Source of the DNA: Bacillus sp. DNRA2
Lineage (GTDB): Bacteria > Bacillota > Bacilli > Bacillales > Cytobacillaceae
DNA length: 64,000 bases
Assembly (NCBI RefSeq): GCF_012843265.1
Contig: NZ_JABAIT010000001.1
Span: forward strand, 124,001 to 188,000
Direction: 5' to 3'
In this document: in pieces, positions 8,196-17,177 of the stretch
Position numbering within the stretch: the stretch's first letter is position 1
How the letters are laid out: every line of letters begins with the position of its first letter
Notes under the pieces: generated by a model
Told to the model about the DNA's origin: nothing
Databases searched by the model: none
The model's input: the letters and a program-made list of their open reading frames with translations, nothing else
Translations under genes and position numbers: made by a program

Positions 8196-9777
8196 CAGAT
8201 AGACCTCCAAACAGTTGCTTTGTTCTATTAGCTGAGCCAATCGAGGCGGGGCGTTTTGTCATAAGCCAAAGTGGAAAGCGGATGATTCCGTCCATCCAAT
8301 CGCTAATTCTAATGGGAAACAGTGGTGCGGCGAACGGAACACCAAATGATCGCAATGAAGCAAGATGACTGACGATAATCATGCCTAGCATGAGGATGCC
8401 AAATAAGCCAAGCCAAGCACCAGCGATAACGAATAAAATTCGTAAAATGCTTATGGGCTCTGAAAGGGTATTAACCGGAAAGGATGAGATTCCGACTAAA
8501 GCCACAGTTACGACAACGGGTATACCAACTAGACCTGCCTCGACCGCAGCTTCTCCCAATATGAGTGCGCCGACAAGGCTGACCGCTTGGCCAACCGGCT
8601 TTGGCATTCTCAAACCCGATTCACGAATAATTTCAAAAACGATCAGCATGGCGATCATTTCAACATATAGCTGAAATGGAACGTTCGCGCGGGTAATGAA
8701 AAATTTTACGAGCAAAGAAAAGGGAATTAGTATCGGATGAAAATATTGGATGGCAACAAACATTCCAGGTAGCAAAACAGCGATAAAAAAGCTTACGACT
8801 CGTAAAACTCGGACAAAGTTCGAATAATACGGTCTGGAGTAATAATCCTCGGAAACCTGAAAATGGTTGATTAAAAGGTATGGAACCGTTAATACAATCG
8901 GTGTACCATCAACAAATATTGAAACTCTCCCTTCTAGCAGTTGGGCGGCTACGATATCTGGCTTTTCCTGATTTCCCACTGTTGGAAAAATACTAAAAGG
9001 AGCGTCCTCGATATATTGTTCTATGTATCCCGATTCTAAAATGGCATCAACCTTTATATTTGCTAATCTCGTGTATACTTCTTTTAAAACCTCTTTATTT
9101 ACAATTCCATCAATATAGGCAATAACTATTTTTGTTTTGGTTTGTTCCCCAAGCTGAAACGGTTCACAACGCAAATTGGGGTTGCGAATTCTCCGGCGTA
9201 GTAGGGTGAGATTGGTAGAGATATCCTCTGTAAAGGCGTCGCGCGGACCTCTGATTACGGTTTCAGTAATCGGCTGTTCTATTCCCCGCATTTCCCAGGC
9301 CTGCGCGTTAATAATGAGCGCTGAATTCTCTCCCTCGATAAATAGAGCAATTTTTCCGGTGAAAATTTCATTAACGATTTGGTGAAGATTGTCCATATAG
9401 AAAATATCAGCGACGGAAAGTATCGATTCTCGTAAATGGGCTAACAGTGACTTGTTTAAGTTAGCTTGCGGCTTGGACATTGTCATTAATGGGCCAAGGA
9501 TATTTTCATTGATGACAGTAGTTTCGACCATACCAGAAACGGCAAATATGAGTGCAGAAGAAAAAGGTTCAGCACCAATTTGGAAGTTTCTATCAATAAT
9601 TCCAGCATTGTTTCCAAGTGCTTTTTCTAGAAATTTCCTATTTTCGTTGACTGATGAGTGCACCTTTTCATAGCTTTGTTGTATGTGTTGTGGAGCGGAA
9701 TCTGGACGCGCAGTAGTTTCGCTAGTTAGTGCTTTATGAATCAGGTGACGGGCGGACTTTTTTAACCAAGTAATCAT
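8170..9777 (-). CDS. GerAA-type germinant receptor A subunit
   Basis: 535 residues from ATG 9777, which has GAGGTG 7 nt upstream. The 21-codon longer frame has no ribosome site. The N-terminal soluble part (about 1-280) is followed by a membrane domain with several TM helices, including PGMFVAIQYFHP, RESGLRMPKPVGQAVSLVGALILGEAAVEAG and ISSFPVN, all hallmarks of the GerA/SpoVAF family. A subunits form the oligomeric ion channel of the receptor. It is the first gene of an A-C-B operon, an order seen in several Bacillaceae receptors. A weak sigma-G-like promoter lies upstream. Confidence 0.92.
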   Translation of the reverse strand: MITWLKKSARHLIHKALTSETTARPDSAPQHIQQSYEKVHSSVNENRKFLEKALGNNAGIIDRNFQIGAEPFSSALIFAVSGMVETTVINENILGPLMTMSKPQANLNKSLLAHLRESILSVADIFYMDNLHQIVNEIFTGKIALFIEGENSALIINAQAWEMRGIEQPITETVIRGPRDAFTEDISTNLTLLRRRIRNPNLRCEPFQLGEQTKTKIVIAYIDGIVNKEVLKEVYTRLANIKVDAILESGYIEQYIEDAPFSIFPTVGNQEKPDIVAAQLLEGRVSIFVDGTPIVLTVPYLLINHFQVSEDYYSRPYYSNFVRVLRVVSFFIAVLLPGMFVAIQYFHPILIPFSLLVKFFITRANVPFQLYVEMIAMLIVFEIIRESGLRMPKPVGQAVSLVGALILGEAAVEAGLVGIPVVVTVALVGISSFPVNTLSEPISILRILFVIAGAWLGLFGILMLGMIIVSHLASLRSFGVPFAAPLFPIRISDWMDGIIRFPLWLMTKRPASIGSANRTKQLFGGLSGEGKRGKE

Positions 9778-9809
9778 GCGTGAGCACCTCAGCTTTGGAA
9801 ATGTAAATA

Positions 9810-9839
9810 TAGTTTTATCAATAGATAGGATAATATACA
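9810..9839 (-). promoter_or_regulatory. Candidate sigma-G promoter of the germination operon
   Basis: On the minus strand, TGTATA (9839-9834) and AAAACTA (9816-9810) are 17 nt apart. They resemble the forespore sigma-G boxes TGNATA and CATANTA (5 of 7 in the second box). The distance to the gerA-type start fits. The match is imperfect, and the family knowledge (sigma-G expression of ger operons) is what makes it plausible. Confidence 0.35.
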
Positions 9840-9890
9840 TAACACTACCAATCTTATTTCGGAATTAGAAACTTTCGGGAAAGAAAACAA

Positions 9891-9943
9891 TTTAACGCAG
9901 TAAAGCGATGGGGGACAGTCCCCCACCGCTTTAGTGTGTTAAA
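9891..9943. repeat. REP-like palindromic repeat, single unit (locus 4)
   Basis: A-centred core flanked by TTTAACGCAGTAAAGCGA and its imperfect complement. It lies between the divergent germination operon and xpaC. Confidence 0.85.
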
Positions 9944-10050
9944 TAGGTCTCTGGTCGTATTTTTTTTTACAGTTGTAGTCTATGGGAAAATGTTGGGCTT
10001 TAGTGTATTCTTTTCATATAGGGAGAAAATATGAAACCTTGTTCTTCTTA

Positions 10051-10082
10051 GTTCGTAATACGTAATACGTAATTCGTAATGA
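10051..10082. repeat. Short heptamer tandem repeat upstream of xpaC
   Basis: Four consecutive 7-bp units, CGTAATA, CGTAATA, CGTAATT and CGTAATG, stand 30 nt upstream of the xpaC start. The remainder of this 332-bp gap holds the locus-4 repeat, the candidate ger promoter and nothing else recognised. Confidence 0.6.
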
Positions 10083-10109
10083 TAGAAAGGAAAAGTCAGG
10101 AGTCGATAT

Positions 10110-10769
10110 ATGATGAACGCATTTATTTCATTTCTGGTTGGAACGGTCGTAGCCTTCCCACTAGCTGTAAGCATATGGTTAATCAGTTATTTTGCCCTAG
10201 ATCAAGCCTTTTGGGTATCGTCAGGCTATTCATTCATTGGAGGTTTCATCACCTTTATATTGGCTACAATGATGATGAAATCCCGTTTTCTTAAGAAAAA
10301 CCAGCTGACTCGAAAGGAATATCGCTATATTAAACAGAATTTAGAAGAAGCTAAGCAAAAAATGAACCGTTTGAATAAGGCAGCATTCACGATTCGTGAA
10401 ATTCCATCATTTAAGCAGAGAATTGATATCATGAGAGTAACAAGAAGAATCTACAAGTTAACGAAAAAAGAGCCAAAACGTTTTTATAAAGCTGAGCAAT
10501 TTTATTTTTCGCATCTAGACTCACTTGTGGAAATTACGGAAAAATATGCATTGCTGTCAGCGCAGCCAAAGAAGAATTTAGAGTTAACACATACATTGAA
10601 TGATACTAGACAAACTCTAAATGAACTTACCCAAACTATTGAAAAAGACCTATACATTATCCTTTCCGATGATATTGACCATCTGAATTTTGAAGTGGAT
10701 GTTGCCAAGCATTCAATTAAAAATATGAAGGACATTAAATCACTAGAAGAAAGCAGGTTGAAAAAATGA
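10110..10769 (+). CDS. xpaC: XpaC family protein (5-bromo-4-chloroindolyl phosphate hydrolysis family)
   Basis: 219 residues with two N-terminal TM helices (about 4-27 and 34-52) joined by a short loop, then a long charged, helical cytoplasmic part (about 65-219). This matches XpaC, named for a phosphate-ester hydrolysis phenotype. No catalytic motif is visible and its true role is unclear. The ribosome site AGGAG is 7 nt before the first of two consecutive ATG codons. The stop overlaps the next start by 4 bp. The same pair (xpaC-yaaN) exists in Bacillus subtilis, which supports the call. Confidence 0.85.
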   Translation: MMNAFISFLVGTVVAFPLAVSIWLISYFALDQAFWVSSGYSFIGGFITFILATMMMKSRFLKKNQLTRKEYRYIKQNLEEAKQKMNRLNKAAFTIREIPSFKQRIDIMRVTRRIYKLTKKEPKRFYKAEQFYFSHLDSLVEITEKYALLSAQPKKNLELTHTLNDTRQTLNELTQTIEKDLYIILSDDIDHLNFEVDVAKHSIKNMKDIKSLEESRLKK

Positions 10770-11956
10770 GTGAAAAAGAACCAGATATACTCAGAAAAAC
10801 CGACAATGTATTAGATGATATACTTACCAATCCGTTTGGCGATTCCACTGACCTCTTAGTTGAGGATCCGCTGGCGCCAGCACCGCAGAAAATCAATCAG
10901 GATAAGCCGGTTAAATTAATCGATGTCATTCCTCCAGAAAATCGTGAAAAAGCTTTTCAGCTTGCCCAGCAAATCGACCCGAAGAACCATCAGGCGATGA
11001 TTCAATATGGAACGCAGGCGCAAAGCAAGTTGCTTACTTTTTCTCATACGATGCTAGAGCATGTTCAAAAAAAGGACGTCGGTGAAGTTGGCGATATCAT
11101 CAACGACTTGATGAAGCGCCTTAACGATATTAGTCCAGATGAGCTTAAGGAAAAACCATCTTTCTTTTCGCGGATGTTTGGCAAAATTTCAGGTTCAATC
11201 CAAGAAGTGCTTTCCAAATATCAAAAGACAAGTGCGCAAATTGATCGCATTAGCGTAAAATTAGACCGCAGTAAAAATGTCCTATTGTCTGATATCGGCA
11301 TGCTCGAAAAGCTATATGAGACGAATAAGGATTATTTTCATGCGTTAAACGTTTATATTGCGGCTGGGGAAATTAAGCTTGAGGAATTAAATGAAAAGAC
11401 GATTCCGGCCTTGAAAAGAGCTGCAGAAACTTCCCAGGATCAAATGAAGTTTCAGGAAGTTAATGATATGATTCAATTTGCTGATAGGCTTGAAAAGCGC
11501 TTGTATGACCTCAAGCTCAGTCGGGAAATTACGATTCAAAGTGCGCCGCAAATCCGCTTGATTCAAAATACAAACCAAGCCTTAGTTGAAAAAATCCAAT
11601 CCTCGATTGTGACAGCGATTCCGTTATGGAAAAACCAAGTAGCGATTGCGCTCACCTTGCTTCGCCAGCGTCATGCCGTAGAAGCTCAAAAGCAAGTTTC
11701 CAAAACAACAAACGAGCTACTTTTGAAAAATGCGGAAATGCTGAAAACAAACACAATTGAAACGGCAAAAGAAAACGAGCGCGGCTTAGTTGATATCGAA
11801 ACTTTAAAGCAAACGCAGGCAAGCTTAATTACAACCCTTGAGGAAACATTACGAATCCAAGAGGAAGGCCGAAGCAAACGCCGTGCTGCTGAACATGAGC
11901 TAGCCCAAATGGAAAACGAACTAAGACTCAAACTCCTCGAAATCAAAGACAAATAA
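10766..11956 (+). CDS. yaaN: TelA/YaaN family toxic anion resistance protein
   Basis: 396 residues, close to the family length. After a variable acidic N-terminus comes an almost entirely helical, coiled-coil-rich body with typical TelA features ([51 protein letters not shown]). TelA family members are linked to tellurite and cell-envelope-antimicrobial tolerance, with no known catalysis. It is coupled to xpaC by an ATGA overlap. A perfect long palindrome of the repeat family follows its stop and probably doubles as the 3' end of the transcript. Confidence 0.88.
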   Translation: MSEKEPDILRKTDNVLDDILTNPFGDSTDLLVEDPLAPAPQKINQDKPVKLIDVIPPENREKAFQLAQQIDPKNHQAMIQYGTQAQSKLLTFSHTMLEHVQKKDVGEVGDIINDLMKRLNDISPDELKEKPSFFSRMFGKISGSIQEVLSKYQKTSAQIDRISVKLDRSKNVLLSDIGMLEKLYETNKDYFHALNVYIAAGEIKLEELNEKTIPALKRAAETSQDQMKFQEVNDMIQFADRLEKRLYDLKLSREITIQSAPQIRLIQNTNQALVEKIQSSIVTAIPLWKNQVAIALTLLRQRHAVEAQKQVSKTTNELLLKNAEMLKTNTIETAKENERGLVDIETLKQTQASLITTLEETLRIQEEGRSKRRAAEHELAQMENELRLKLLEIKDK

Positions 11957-11964
11957 ATACTTAC

Positions 11965-12017
11965 TTTAACACAATAAAGCGGTGGGGGACAGTCCCCCAC
12001 CGCTTTATTGTGTTAAA
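11965..12017. repeat. REP-like palindromic repeat, single unit (locus 5)
   Basis: The most perfect copy: the A-centred core plus arms reading AACACAATAAAGCGGT and their exact complement, a stem of about 25 bp with a single central base. It lies between convergent genes. Confidence 0.9.
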
Positions 12018-12031
12018 GAATCAGGATTATC

Positions 12032-12709
12032 TCATTCGTTCCAATCTTGAATTTCTACTTGTTCTTGAGTTACGATAAGTTCGTTGTAAAAGGTCGCTGT
12101 GGATGCTTGGATATAGGGGGTTAGCCATAAAAAGCCAATTCCTAACGTGAAAATGCAAAGAATTCCCCAACCAATGAAGCTTAAATTTAGCAAGAAGTAT
12201 TTTCCTTTATATCCCTTCATCCGCTTTTTACTTTCTGTAATCGCTTCAAGTATTGAATACTCCGGATGGTCTTTCATTAGTAAATAGGTTTGTGAATATG
12301 ATAATGATTTTATTATCCCTGGAATCAATAGCAATAATGACCATAGGAAAATAAAAACCCCCATTAATAATGAAGTGCCAATTAATTTAAAATATCTCTT
12401 CGCATCTGAAAAAATAGTAAAAACGTCAAAAAGCTGGGGTCCCTCAAAGCGTACTAATGCTAAAAAGAACCATAAAGTCGTTACAGTTAATGGCATTAAC
12501 AATAAGGAAATAATTGCACTTGCGAATTCTGCCTGTGGTGGCAAGGTATCTGCCAAAAACCAATTTGACCATCCGCCGCTGAGCATGACCTCAAATATCA
12601 TCGGCAGGAAGGCGTTAATAACAAAAACGATAAATGTTAAACCAGCAGCTAATCCCCATTGACCTTTCAATGCTTTTAGCGCCTGTTTCTTAATCTCCGT
12701 GATCGTCAT
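12032..12709 (-). CDS. DUF975 family integral membrane protein
   Basis: 225 residues. It begins with the typical DUF975 start, in which a short amphipathic N-terminus (IKKQALKALKGQWGLAAG) leads into the first TM helix, followed by about four further TM segments. Another family feature is the stretch LLLIPGIIKSLSYSQTYLLMKDHPEYSILEAITESKKRMKGYKGKYF, given here by its ends at about residues 127-173. The function of the family is unknown. The ribosome site is weak. It is monocistronic and shares the palindrome at 11965 with yaaN as its likely 3' boundary. Confidence 0.8.
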   Translation of the reverse strand: MTITEIKKQALKALKGQWGLAAGLTFIVFVINAFLPMIFEVMLSGGWSNWFLADTLPPQAEFASAIISLLLMPLTVTTLWFFLALVRFEGPQLFDVFTIFSDAKRYFKLIGTSLLMGVFIFLWSLLLLIPGIIKSLSYSQTYLLMKDHPEYSILEAITESKKRMKGYKGKYFLLNLSFIGWGILCIFTLGIGFLWLTPYIQASTATFYNELIVTQEQVEIQDWNE

Positions 12710-12939
12710 CCGTTTCTAAGTAAAGTTTCAAAAACCTCTGTATTATTATAACATTCCTAGTTCGTCTAAAGTGCCTAATATAGAGTATTCAGGCCACCAG
12801 CCTATTTTTCCAAAAAAACTTTCATTTGAAAAATAAAATATTAACATAAATGTATAAGATATCCTGAATGCGGCAACAATAAAATGAGCAAGATTCATTT
12901 TGAATTTTTGTGTATATGTGAATGCTAGGAGGCAATGAA

Positions 12940-13140
12940 ATGGAACGTGGAAAAGTAAAATGGTTCAACAGCGAAAAAGGTTTTGGCTTCATTGAAAGAG
13001 AAGGTGGCGAGGACGTATTTGTTCATTTTTCTGCCATTCAAAGTGAAGGTTACAAAACCTTAGAAGAGGGCCAAGAAGTCACTTTTGATGTTGAACAAGG
13101 CCAGCGTGGACCACAAGCAGCAAATGTTAACAAGGCATAA
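12940..13140 (+). CDS. CspA family cold shock protein
   Basis: 66 residues from ATG 12940, with TAGGAGG 7 nt upstream. The longer frame begins inside the leader. Both RNA-binding motifs are present: RNP1 KGFGFI and RNP2 VFVHF, with the conserved [10 protein letters not shown] start and GPQAANV end. The five-stranded OB-fold binds single-stranded RNA and DNA as an RNA chaperone. It is closest in pattern to the CspB/CspC/CspD group of Bacillus; which paralogue it is cannot be decided. The gene stands alone, with an intrinsic terminator after it. Confidence 0.95.
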   Translation: MERGKVKWFNSEKGFGFIEREGGEDVFVHFSAIQSEGYKTLEEGQEVTFDVEQGQRGPQAANVNKA

Positions 13141-13162
13141 AGAATAAGCAAAACTAAAACAT

Positions 13163-13197
13163 AAAACAGACTTTTACTGTAAAGGTCTGTTTTTTTG
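13163..13197 (+). terminator. Intrinsic terminator of the csp gene
   Basis: Stem ACAGACTTT / AAAGGTCTGT with a 6-nt loop, followed by TTTTTTT. Confidence 0.85.
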
Positions 13198-13297
13198 TGT
13201 GCTTCTGGGAATCATAATCATAATCAAAATGATAATTGAAAAATTGAAATCACTCAAAAATATCATAAAGCTGTGAGGGTCTTAAAGGAGCATGACA

Positions 13298-14830
13298 GTG
13301 AATAAATCTCAATTAAGGTTAGATGTTCCGAAATTCATCATACAGATTATCGTTACATTTATCATTGTTTATCTCATCTATTCATTTTTATTAAGGGATT
13401 GGATTACGAACATTGACGCCCCCTTTTGGATAACAGGATTGCTTGAAATGATGATTTTATTCTTTATTACAGTACCATTTTTTTACTTGATTGTTTATCG
13501 GGATATCACCAAAAAAATTAACGCTGATCACAAATTATTGGAGGAAATGGCCTATTTTGATTCATTAACTGGCCTGTCAAACAGGCATTATTTTATTGAA
13601 AAAAGTCAGAAGATATTAGAGGAAGCAGAAAAAAAGCAGGAAAGAGTAGCCTTATTGTATTTGGACCTTGACCGATTAAAGGTTGTGAATGATAATTTAG
13701 GGCATTTTGCAGGCGATGAGCTACTCCAACAAACTGCAAAACGATTACGGGAAATGGTCGGTGAGCTTGGGATTGTCTCACGTCTAGGTGGTGATGAATT
13801 CGCAATCCTCTATTCTTTTGGAAAAAATAGTGAACAAGAAGTGCTCAGCAAGACGAACGGATTGCTAGCAGGCTTTCATGAACCATTTCAAATTGACGGT
13901 TATGCTATCCATTCAAAGCTAAGCATTGGGATTGCGATATTTCCCGACCATGGAAAGACAAATGGTGAACTCCTTGAAGCATCCGACACTGCGATGTTTC
14001 AAGCAAAGCGTTTAGGCGGTAACCAATATAAACTTTATAATCCAAGCTATGCAGTTTCGAGTCAGCAGATATTTGATATTGAAAATGATTTTTTTGAAGC
14101 TTTGAAAAATCAAGATTTATTCTTGGTTTATCAACCAAGGGTGGACTCGCTAACTTTGGATACGATTTCGGTTGAAGCGTTAATTCGTTGGAAACATCCT
14201 GAAAAAGGAACGATTTTACCAGAAAAATTTATCAAAATTGCCGAAACAACTGGTCAAATCATTCAAATGGGGGAATGGGTACTTAAAGAAGCGTGCCAAC
14301 AATTGAAGTCTTGGCAGAAGGAAGGGCATCGCAAGTTGCGGATGGCTGTGAACATTTCAGAAAAACAGCTGCAGCATCGGGATTTCCCGAATAAAGTTCA
14401 GGCCATACTCCAAGACACTGGAGTTGCGGCAAAGGATTTAGAATTAGAAATCTCAAATTTGTCACTCTTGGATGAAAATGAAATTGTCTATTGCGGAATT
14501 TGTAAATTGCGGGAAATCGGCATTCACCTCGCACTCGATGATTTTGGCATTGGTTACTCACCATTGCGACTCATTAAGGGGCATCGTCTTCACGCACTAA
14601 ATATAGATAAAGAATTTATTGAAAATGTGGATCAAGACGACGAAAAGGCGGCCGTTTTACAATCCATAGCCATGCTTGCTCGGGGCCTGAAAATTGAAGT
14701 CGTCGCTAAAGGCGTGGAAACAAAACCGGAATTAGAATTTCTCCAGCATAATGGCTTCAACCTCATCCAGGGGAACTACATCGCTGCACCAGCAAAAGCC
14801 GAACAGCTTTCCTTCACCACACTAAAGTGA
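13298..14830 (+). CDS. Membrane-bound GGDEF-EAL protein with intact GGDEF and degenerate EAL domain
   Basis: 510 residues from GTG 13298; the ATG at 13292 is only 1 nt from the ribosome site AAAGGAG. Two TM helices (about 12-34 and 44-67) precede a GGDEF domain with intact GGDEF (164-168) but no RxxD inhibitory site. The EAL domain keeps EAL (293-295), Asn352, Glu384, Asp414-Asp415 and Gln491. It has Asn435 where the catalytic KxD lysine should be and Lys471 in place of the metal-site Glu of EGVE. The LEITES element is also altered (LEISNL). It is therefore likely a diguanylate cyclase whose EAL part binds rather than hydrolyses c-di-GMP. It is monocistronic, with repeat locus 6 at its stop. 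Confidence 0.9.
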   Translation: MNKSQLRLDVPKFIIQIIVTFIIVYLIYSFLLRDWITNIDAPFWITGLLEMMILFFITVPFFYLIVYRDITKKINADHKLLEEMAYFDSLTGLSNRHYFIEKSQKILEEAEKKQERVALLYLDLDRLKVVNDNLGHFAGDELLQQTAKRLREMVGELGIVSRLGGDEFAILYSFGKNSEQEVLSKTNGLLAGFHEPFQIDGYAIHSKLSIGIAIFPDHGKTNGELLEASDTAMFQAKRLGGNQYKLYNPSYAVSSQQIFDIENDFFEALKNQDLFLVYQPRVDSLTLDTISVEALIRWKHPEKGTILPEKFIKIAETTGQIIQMGEWVLKEACQQLKSWQKEGHRKLRMAVNISEKQLQHRDFPNKVQAILQDTGVAAKDLELEISNLSLLDENEIVYCGICKLREIGIHLALDDFGIGYSPLRLIKGHRLHALNIDKEFIENVDQDDEKAAVLQSIAMLARGLKIEVVAKGVETKPELEFLQHNGFNLIQGNYIAAPAKAEQLSFTTLK

Positions 14831-14891
14831 TGGGGGACAGTCCCCCGCCACAGTAAAGCAATGCTACGATGAAGCGGCGGGGGACTGTCCA
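14826..14891. repeat. REP-like palindromic repeat, inverted pair (locus 6)
   Basis: An A-centred core at 14830-14846 and a T-centred core at about 14876-14890, the latter truncated on its right side. The left edge abuts the stop codon of the GGDEF-EAL gene. Confidence 0.85.
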
Positions 14892-14937
14892 AAATCCCAA
14901 ATCCCAACCCCCATCCTCACGTCACATCCGCAAAATA

Positions 14938-14986
14938 GCACCAGAAATACCTGCTTATCTTATAGATTGGCAGGTATTTCTGGTGG
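14938..14986. terminator. Strong hairpin at the 3' end of the VanW gene
   Basis: Perfect 15-bp arms ACCAGAAATACCTGC / GCAGGTATTTCTGGT with a 15-nt loop that contains the VanW stop codon. No clear U-run follows on the minus strand, so termination is likely but not certain. Confidence 0.6.
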
Positions 14987-15874
14987 CAAATCCCCTGACA
15001 TTCGCGGGATTTTACGTGGATAGTAGTTAAGCGAATCAGAAGAAAACAGCATGACTAGCATTTTTCCATTTCCTGAATAGGCCCGTATCAATATCGGTTG
15101 ATTATATAAATTGCGAAACGCAAAATCTGGGCCATACCAGCTAACAGTTGCATCTCTACCCTCTGGTACGTAAGGGACACGTTTACTATGCGAATAACGC
15201 TCAACAATTTGCAGCCCAGATTGGTCCACAGCATTGTAAAGCGTAGAGGAAACCTGACAAATCCCTCCGCCAATTCCTTCGGTTAATTCACCCTTTACAA
15301 TCACAGGAGCCGATAAATAGCCTCTTTCAGGAGTTCTTTTTCCAACCACTTTGTTAAATGAAAACGTCTCGCCAGGAAAAACCACATAATTATTGATTGC
15401 CCCCGTTGATAAGGAAATATTATGTGACCGTTCAATGTTTTGCGAATTATAATATGTCACATAGTGAGCAATCATTTCTGTCCGAATATCGGAAATCAAC
15501 TCGCTATCCACCTTTGGGAAAATATCCCGGACAGGGACTTCTAACATTTTTGGACCTTTTCCATAAAAATAATCGTAAAATTGTACTTCAAAGTTCATTC
15601 GATCGAGACTTGCCCCAGGCTTCTCAGCAATAATGTTCCCATGCCGATCTAATCCGGCGTTAATGGGTTCTTTTTTAATTTGTTCAGCCACTTGATCTTC
15701 AAGCTGCCTTAGCCGTTCAAGGTTAAAAAAAGGAAACATTGGTAACGGTAACATAAAATCAGTCCGATTAACCACCGAGATTGTTTCACCTTTCGAGTTT
15801 ATCGCTAGATTATCTGCAGGCACTTCAATCGCATGACTTAATACCATCAGGGCGAAAAGCCAATTGAAATTCAT
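14960..15874 (-). CDS. VanW family protein, secreted
   Basis: 304 residues from ATG 15874, preceded by GAGGTGAGG. A longer frame has no ribosome site. The N-terminus is a short hydrophobic leader (about 2-18). The C-terminal half holds the VanW domain: NNYVVFPGETFSFN, then GIGGGICQVSSTLYNA with its conserved Cys, then SWYGPDFAFRN. VanW domains occur in glycopeptide-resistance clusters and in many Bacillus exported proteins; their chemistry is unknown. No van genes are near, so resistance is not implied. It is monocistronic. Confidence 0.85.
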   Translation of the reverse strand: MNFNWLFALMVLSHAIEVPADNLAINSKGETISVVNRTDFMLPLPMFPFFNLERLRQLEDQVAEQIKKEPINAGLDRHGNIIAEKPGASLDRMNFEVQFYDYFYGKGPKMLEVPVRDIFPKVDSELISDIRTEMIAHYVTYYNSQNIERSHNISLSTGAINNYVVFPGETFSFNKVVGKRTPERGYLSAPVIVKGELTEGIGGGICQVSSTLYNAVDQSGLQIVERYSHSKRVPYVPEGRDATVSWYGPDFAFRNLYNQPILIRAYSGNGKMLVMLFSSDSLNYYPRKIPRMSGDLPPEIPANL

Positions 15875-16049
15875 CAACCTCACCTCTCGTTTAGTATGAG
15901 GAGAAGGGAATAAATCAATACTAAGAAACATGCATCAACAAACATTCATTGGGATTTAAAAAAACAGATATTTTCCAGTCTAATTGTTATAATTTTAGTC
16001 AAAATAGTGTTATAACAGAGGTAAGTACATAAATGAAGGAGATTGGATC

Positions 16050-16427
16050 ATGGGTCTACTTGATGGTTTTATCGGTAACGTATCAGAGGTGGAGGTAGAA
16101 GCCGTAGTAAAGGAATTAGAAATGATCGTTACAGAAAATGAGCAAGTTGAAAAAGCGTATAAGCTAGTACGGGATTTATTGGTTTTTACAAACTTAAGAA
16201 TGATATTAATCGATAAGCAGGGCATGACCGGTAAAAAGGTTGAATACCACTCGATTCCATATAAGAGCATCACACACTTCAGCTGTGAAACAGCAGGAAC
16301 ATTCGACCTCGATGCTGAGTTGAAAATTTGGATTTCAGGCTGGGAAGAGCCAATCCTAAAACAATTTAAAAAAGACAAAAGCATCTTCGACGTCCAAAAA
16401 GCACTGGCCACCTACGTCGCCAAATAA
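16050..16427 (+). CDS. Bacterial PH-domain (bPH_1) protein
   Basis: 125 residues forming one compact domain: two N-terminal helices, then a beta-rich part (LLVFTNLRMILIDKQGMTGKKVEYHSIPYKSI is at about 49-81) typical of bPH_1/YozO-like proteins, and a C-terminal helix (SIFDVQKALATYVAK). It has no signal peptide or TM helix, so it is likely cytoplasmic. The family is of unknown function and is often upregulated under stress. A ribosome site GGAG stands 9 nt upstream. It is followed directly by repeat locus 7. Confidence 0.8.
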   Translation: MGLLDGFIGNVSEVEVEAVVKELEMIVTENEQVEKAYKLVRDLLVFTNLRMILIDKQGMTGKKVEYHSIPYKSITHFSCETAGTFDLDAELKIWISGWEEPILKQFKKDKSIFDVQKALATYVAK

Positions 16428-16428
16428 C

Positions 16429-16490
16429 ACTTTACCACAGCACTGTAGTGGGGGACAGTCCCCCACTACGCTAAAGCGCTAAAGCTAAAG
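16429..16490. repeat. REP-like palindromic repeat, single unit (locus 7)
   Basis: A-centred core at 16449-16465 with imperfect arms, followed by CTAAAGCGCTAAAGCTAAAG. It lies immediately upstream of the RAYT gene. Confidence 0.8.
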
Positions 16491-16530
16491 GTAATGAATT
16501 GACCGTTCTCGCCTTTGTGAATTATGATAT

Positions 16531-16539
16531 TGGTATAAT
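16531..16539 (+). promoter_or_regulatory. Candidate extended -10 promoter of the RAYT gene
   Basis: TGGTATAAT (TG-N-TATAAT) stands 20 nt before the start, with the ribosome site AAAGGAGG following. No good -35 box is at the expected distance, which is common for extended -10 promoters. Confidence 0.5.
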
Positions 16540-16559
16540 ACAAAAGGAGGAATGATTAA

Positions 16560-17177
16560 ATGTCAAGAAAACCCCGGGAATATTATCCGGGAGCCGCATT
16601 TCACATCTATGCCCGCGGAAACAAGCGCGCCCCCATTTTCCACGAACCAAAGGATTTCCAAAAATACCTTGAAATCCTCGAGGCTACCCGCGAGAAATAC
16701 CCATTTATCCTTCACGCCTACTGTTTAATGTCCAACCATCTTCATCTTCAACTTCAACCGAAGCAAATCACAAGAGAAAACATCATTCCCAATATCATGA
16801 AATACGCCCACATGCACTATGCGATTTATTTAAATAAAAAACTCGAAATCGATGGCCACGTCTTTCAAGGTAGATTCCAGTCAAAGATTATCATCCCGAC
16901 AGATTATTTCCTCACCTTAAGCCGCTATATACACCGCAATCCACTCGAAGCACACATCGTCTCCAAGCCAGAAGAGTATCAATGGAGCAGCTACTCAGCG
17001 TACATAAATCAATCAAAAAATCCGCACATTGACACGACTAAAACCCTATCCTATTTTCCTGAACCTACTTATCTAAGTTACCGAGAATTCGTTGAACGAG
17101 ATGAAGAAGACGATGTAAACAAAGCAAACAAAGCAAACGAACTAAACGAGGCACAAAAGGGAGGAATTCTATTGTGA
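16560..17177 (+). CDS. REP-associated tyrosine transposase (RAYT, Y1/HUH family)
   Basis: 205 residues. The HUH metal motif is H60-L-H62 in MSNHLHLQ, and the single catalytic tyrosine is Y123 in LSRYIHRNP, the RAYT version of the Y1 transposase fold (family IS200/IS605-like). The start YYPGAAFHIYARGN is also typical. RAYTs nick and join single-stranded DNA at REP palindromes and are domesticated rather than flanked by IS ends; none are seen here. The ribosome site is AAAGGAGG. Repeat loci 7 and 8 flank it, and many copies lie within 20 kb. The Lys/Asn/Glu-rich tail (about 180-205) is low complexity. A ComM-like remnant begins in the +1 frame at its end. Confidence 0.93.
   Translation: MSRKPREYYPGAAFHIYARGNKRAPIFHEPKDFQKYLEILEATREKYPFILHAYCLMSNHLHLQLQPKQITRENIIPNIMKYAHMHYAIYLNKKLEIDGHVFQGRFQSKIIIPTDYFLTLSRYIHRNPLEAHIVSKPEEYQWSSYSAYINQSKNPHIDTTKTLSYFPEPTYLSYREFVERDEEDDVNKANKANELNEAQKGGILL

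Noticed and set aside
15875-16049. VanW gene as sign of glycopeptide resistance
   Set aside because: No vanH, vanA/B, vanX or two-component genes in the neighbourhood; VanW domains are common in exported Bacillus proteins.
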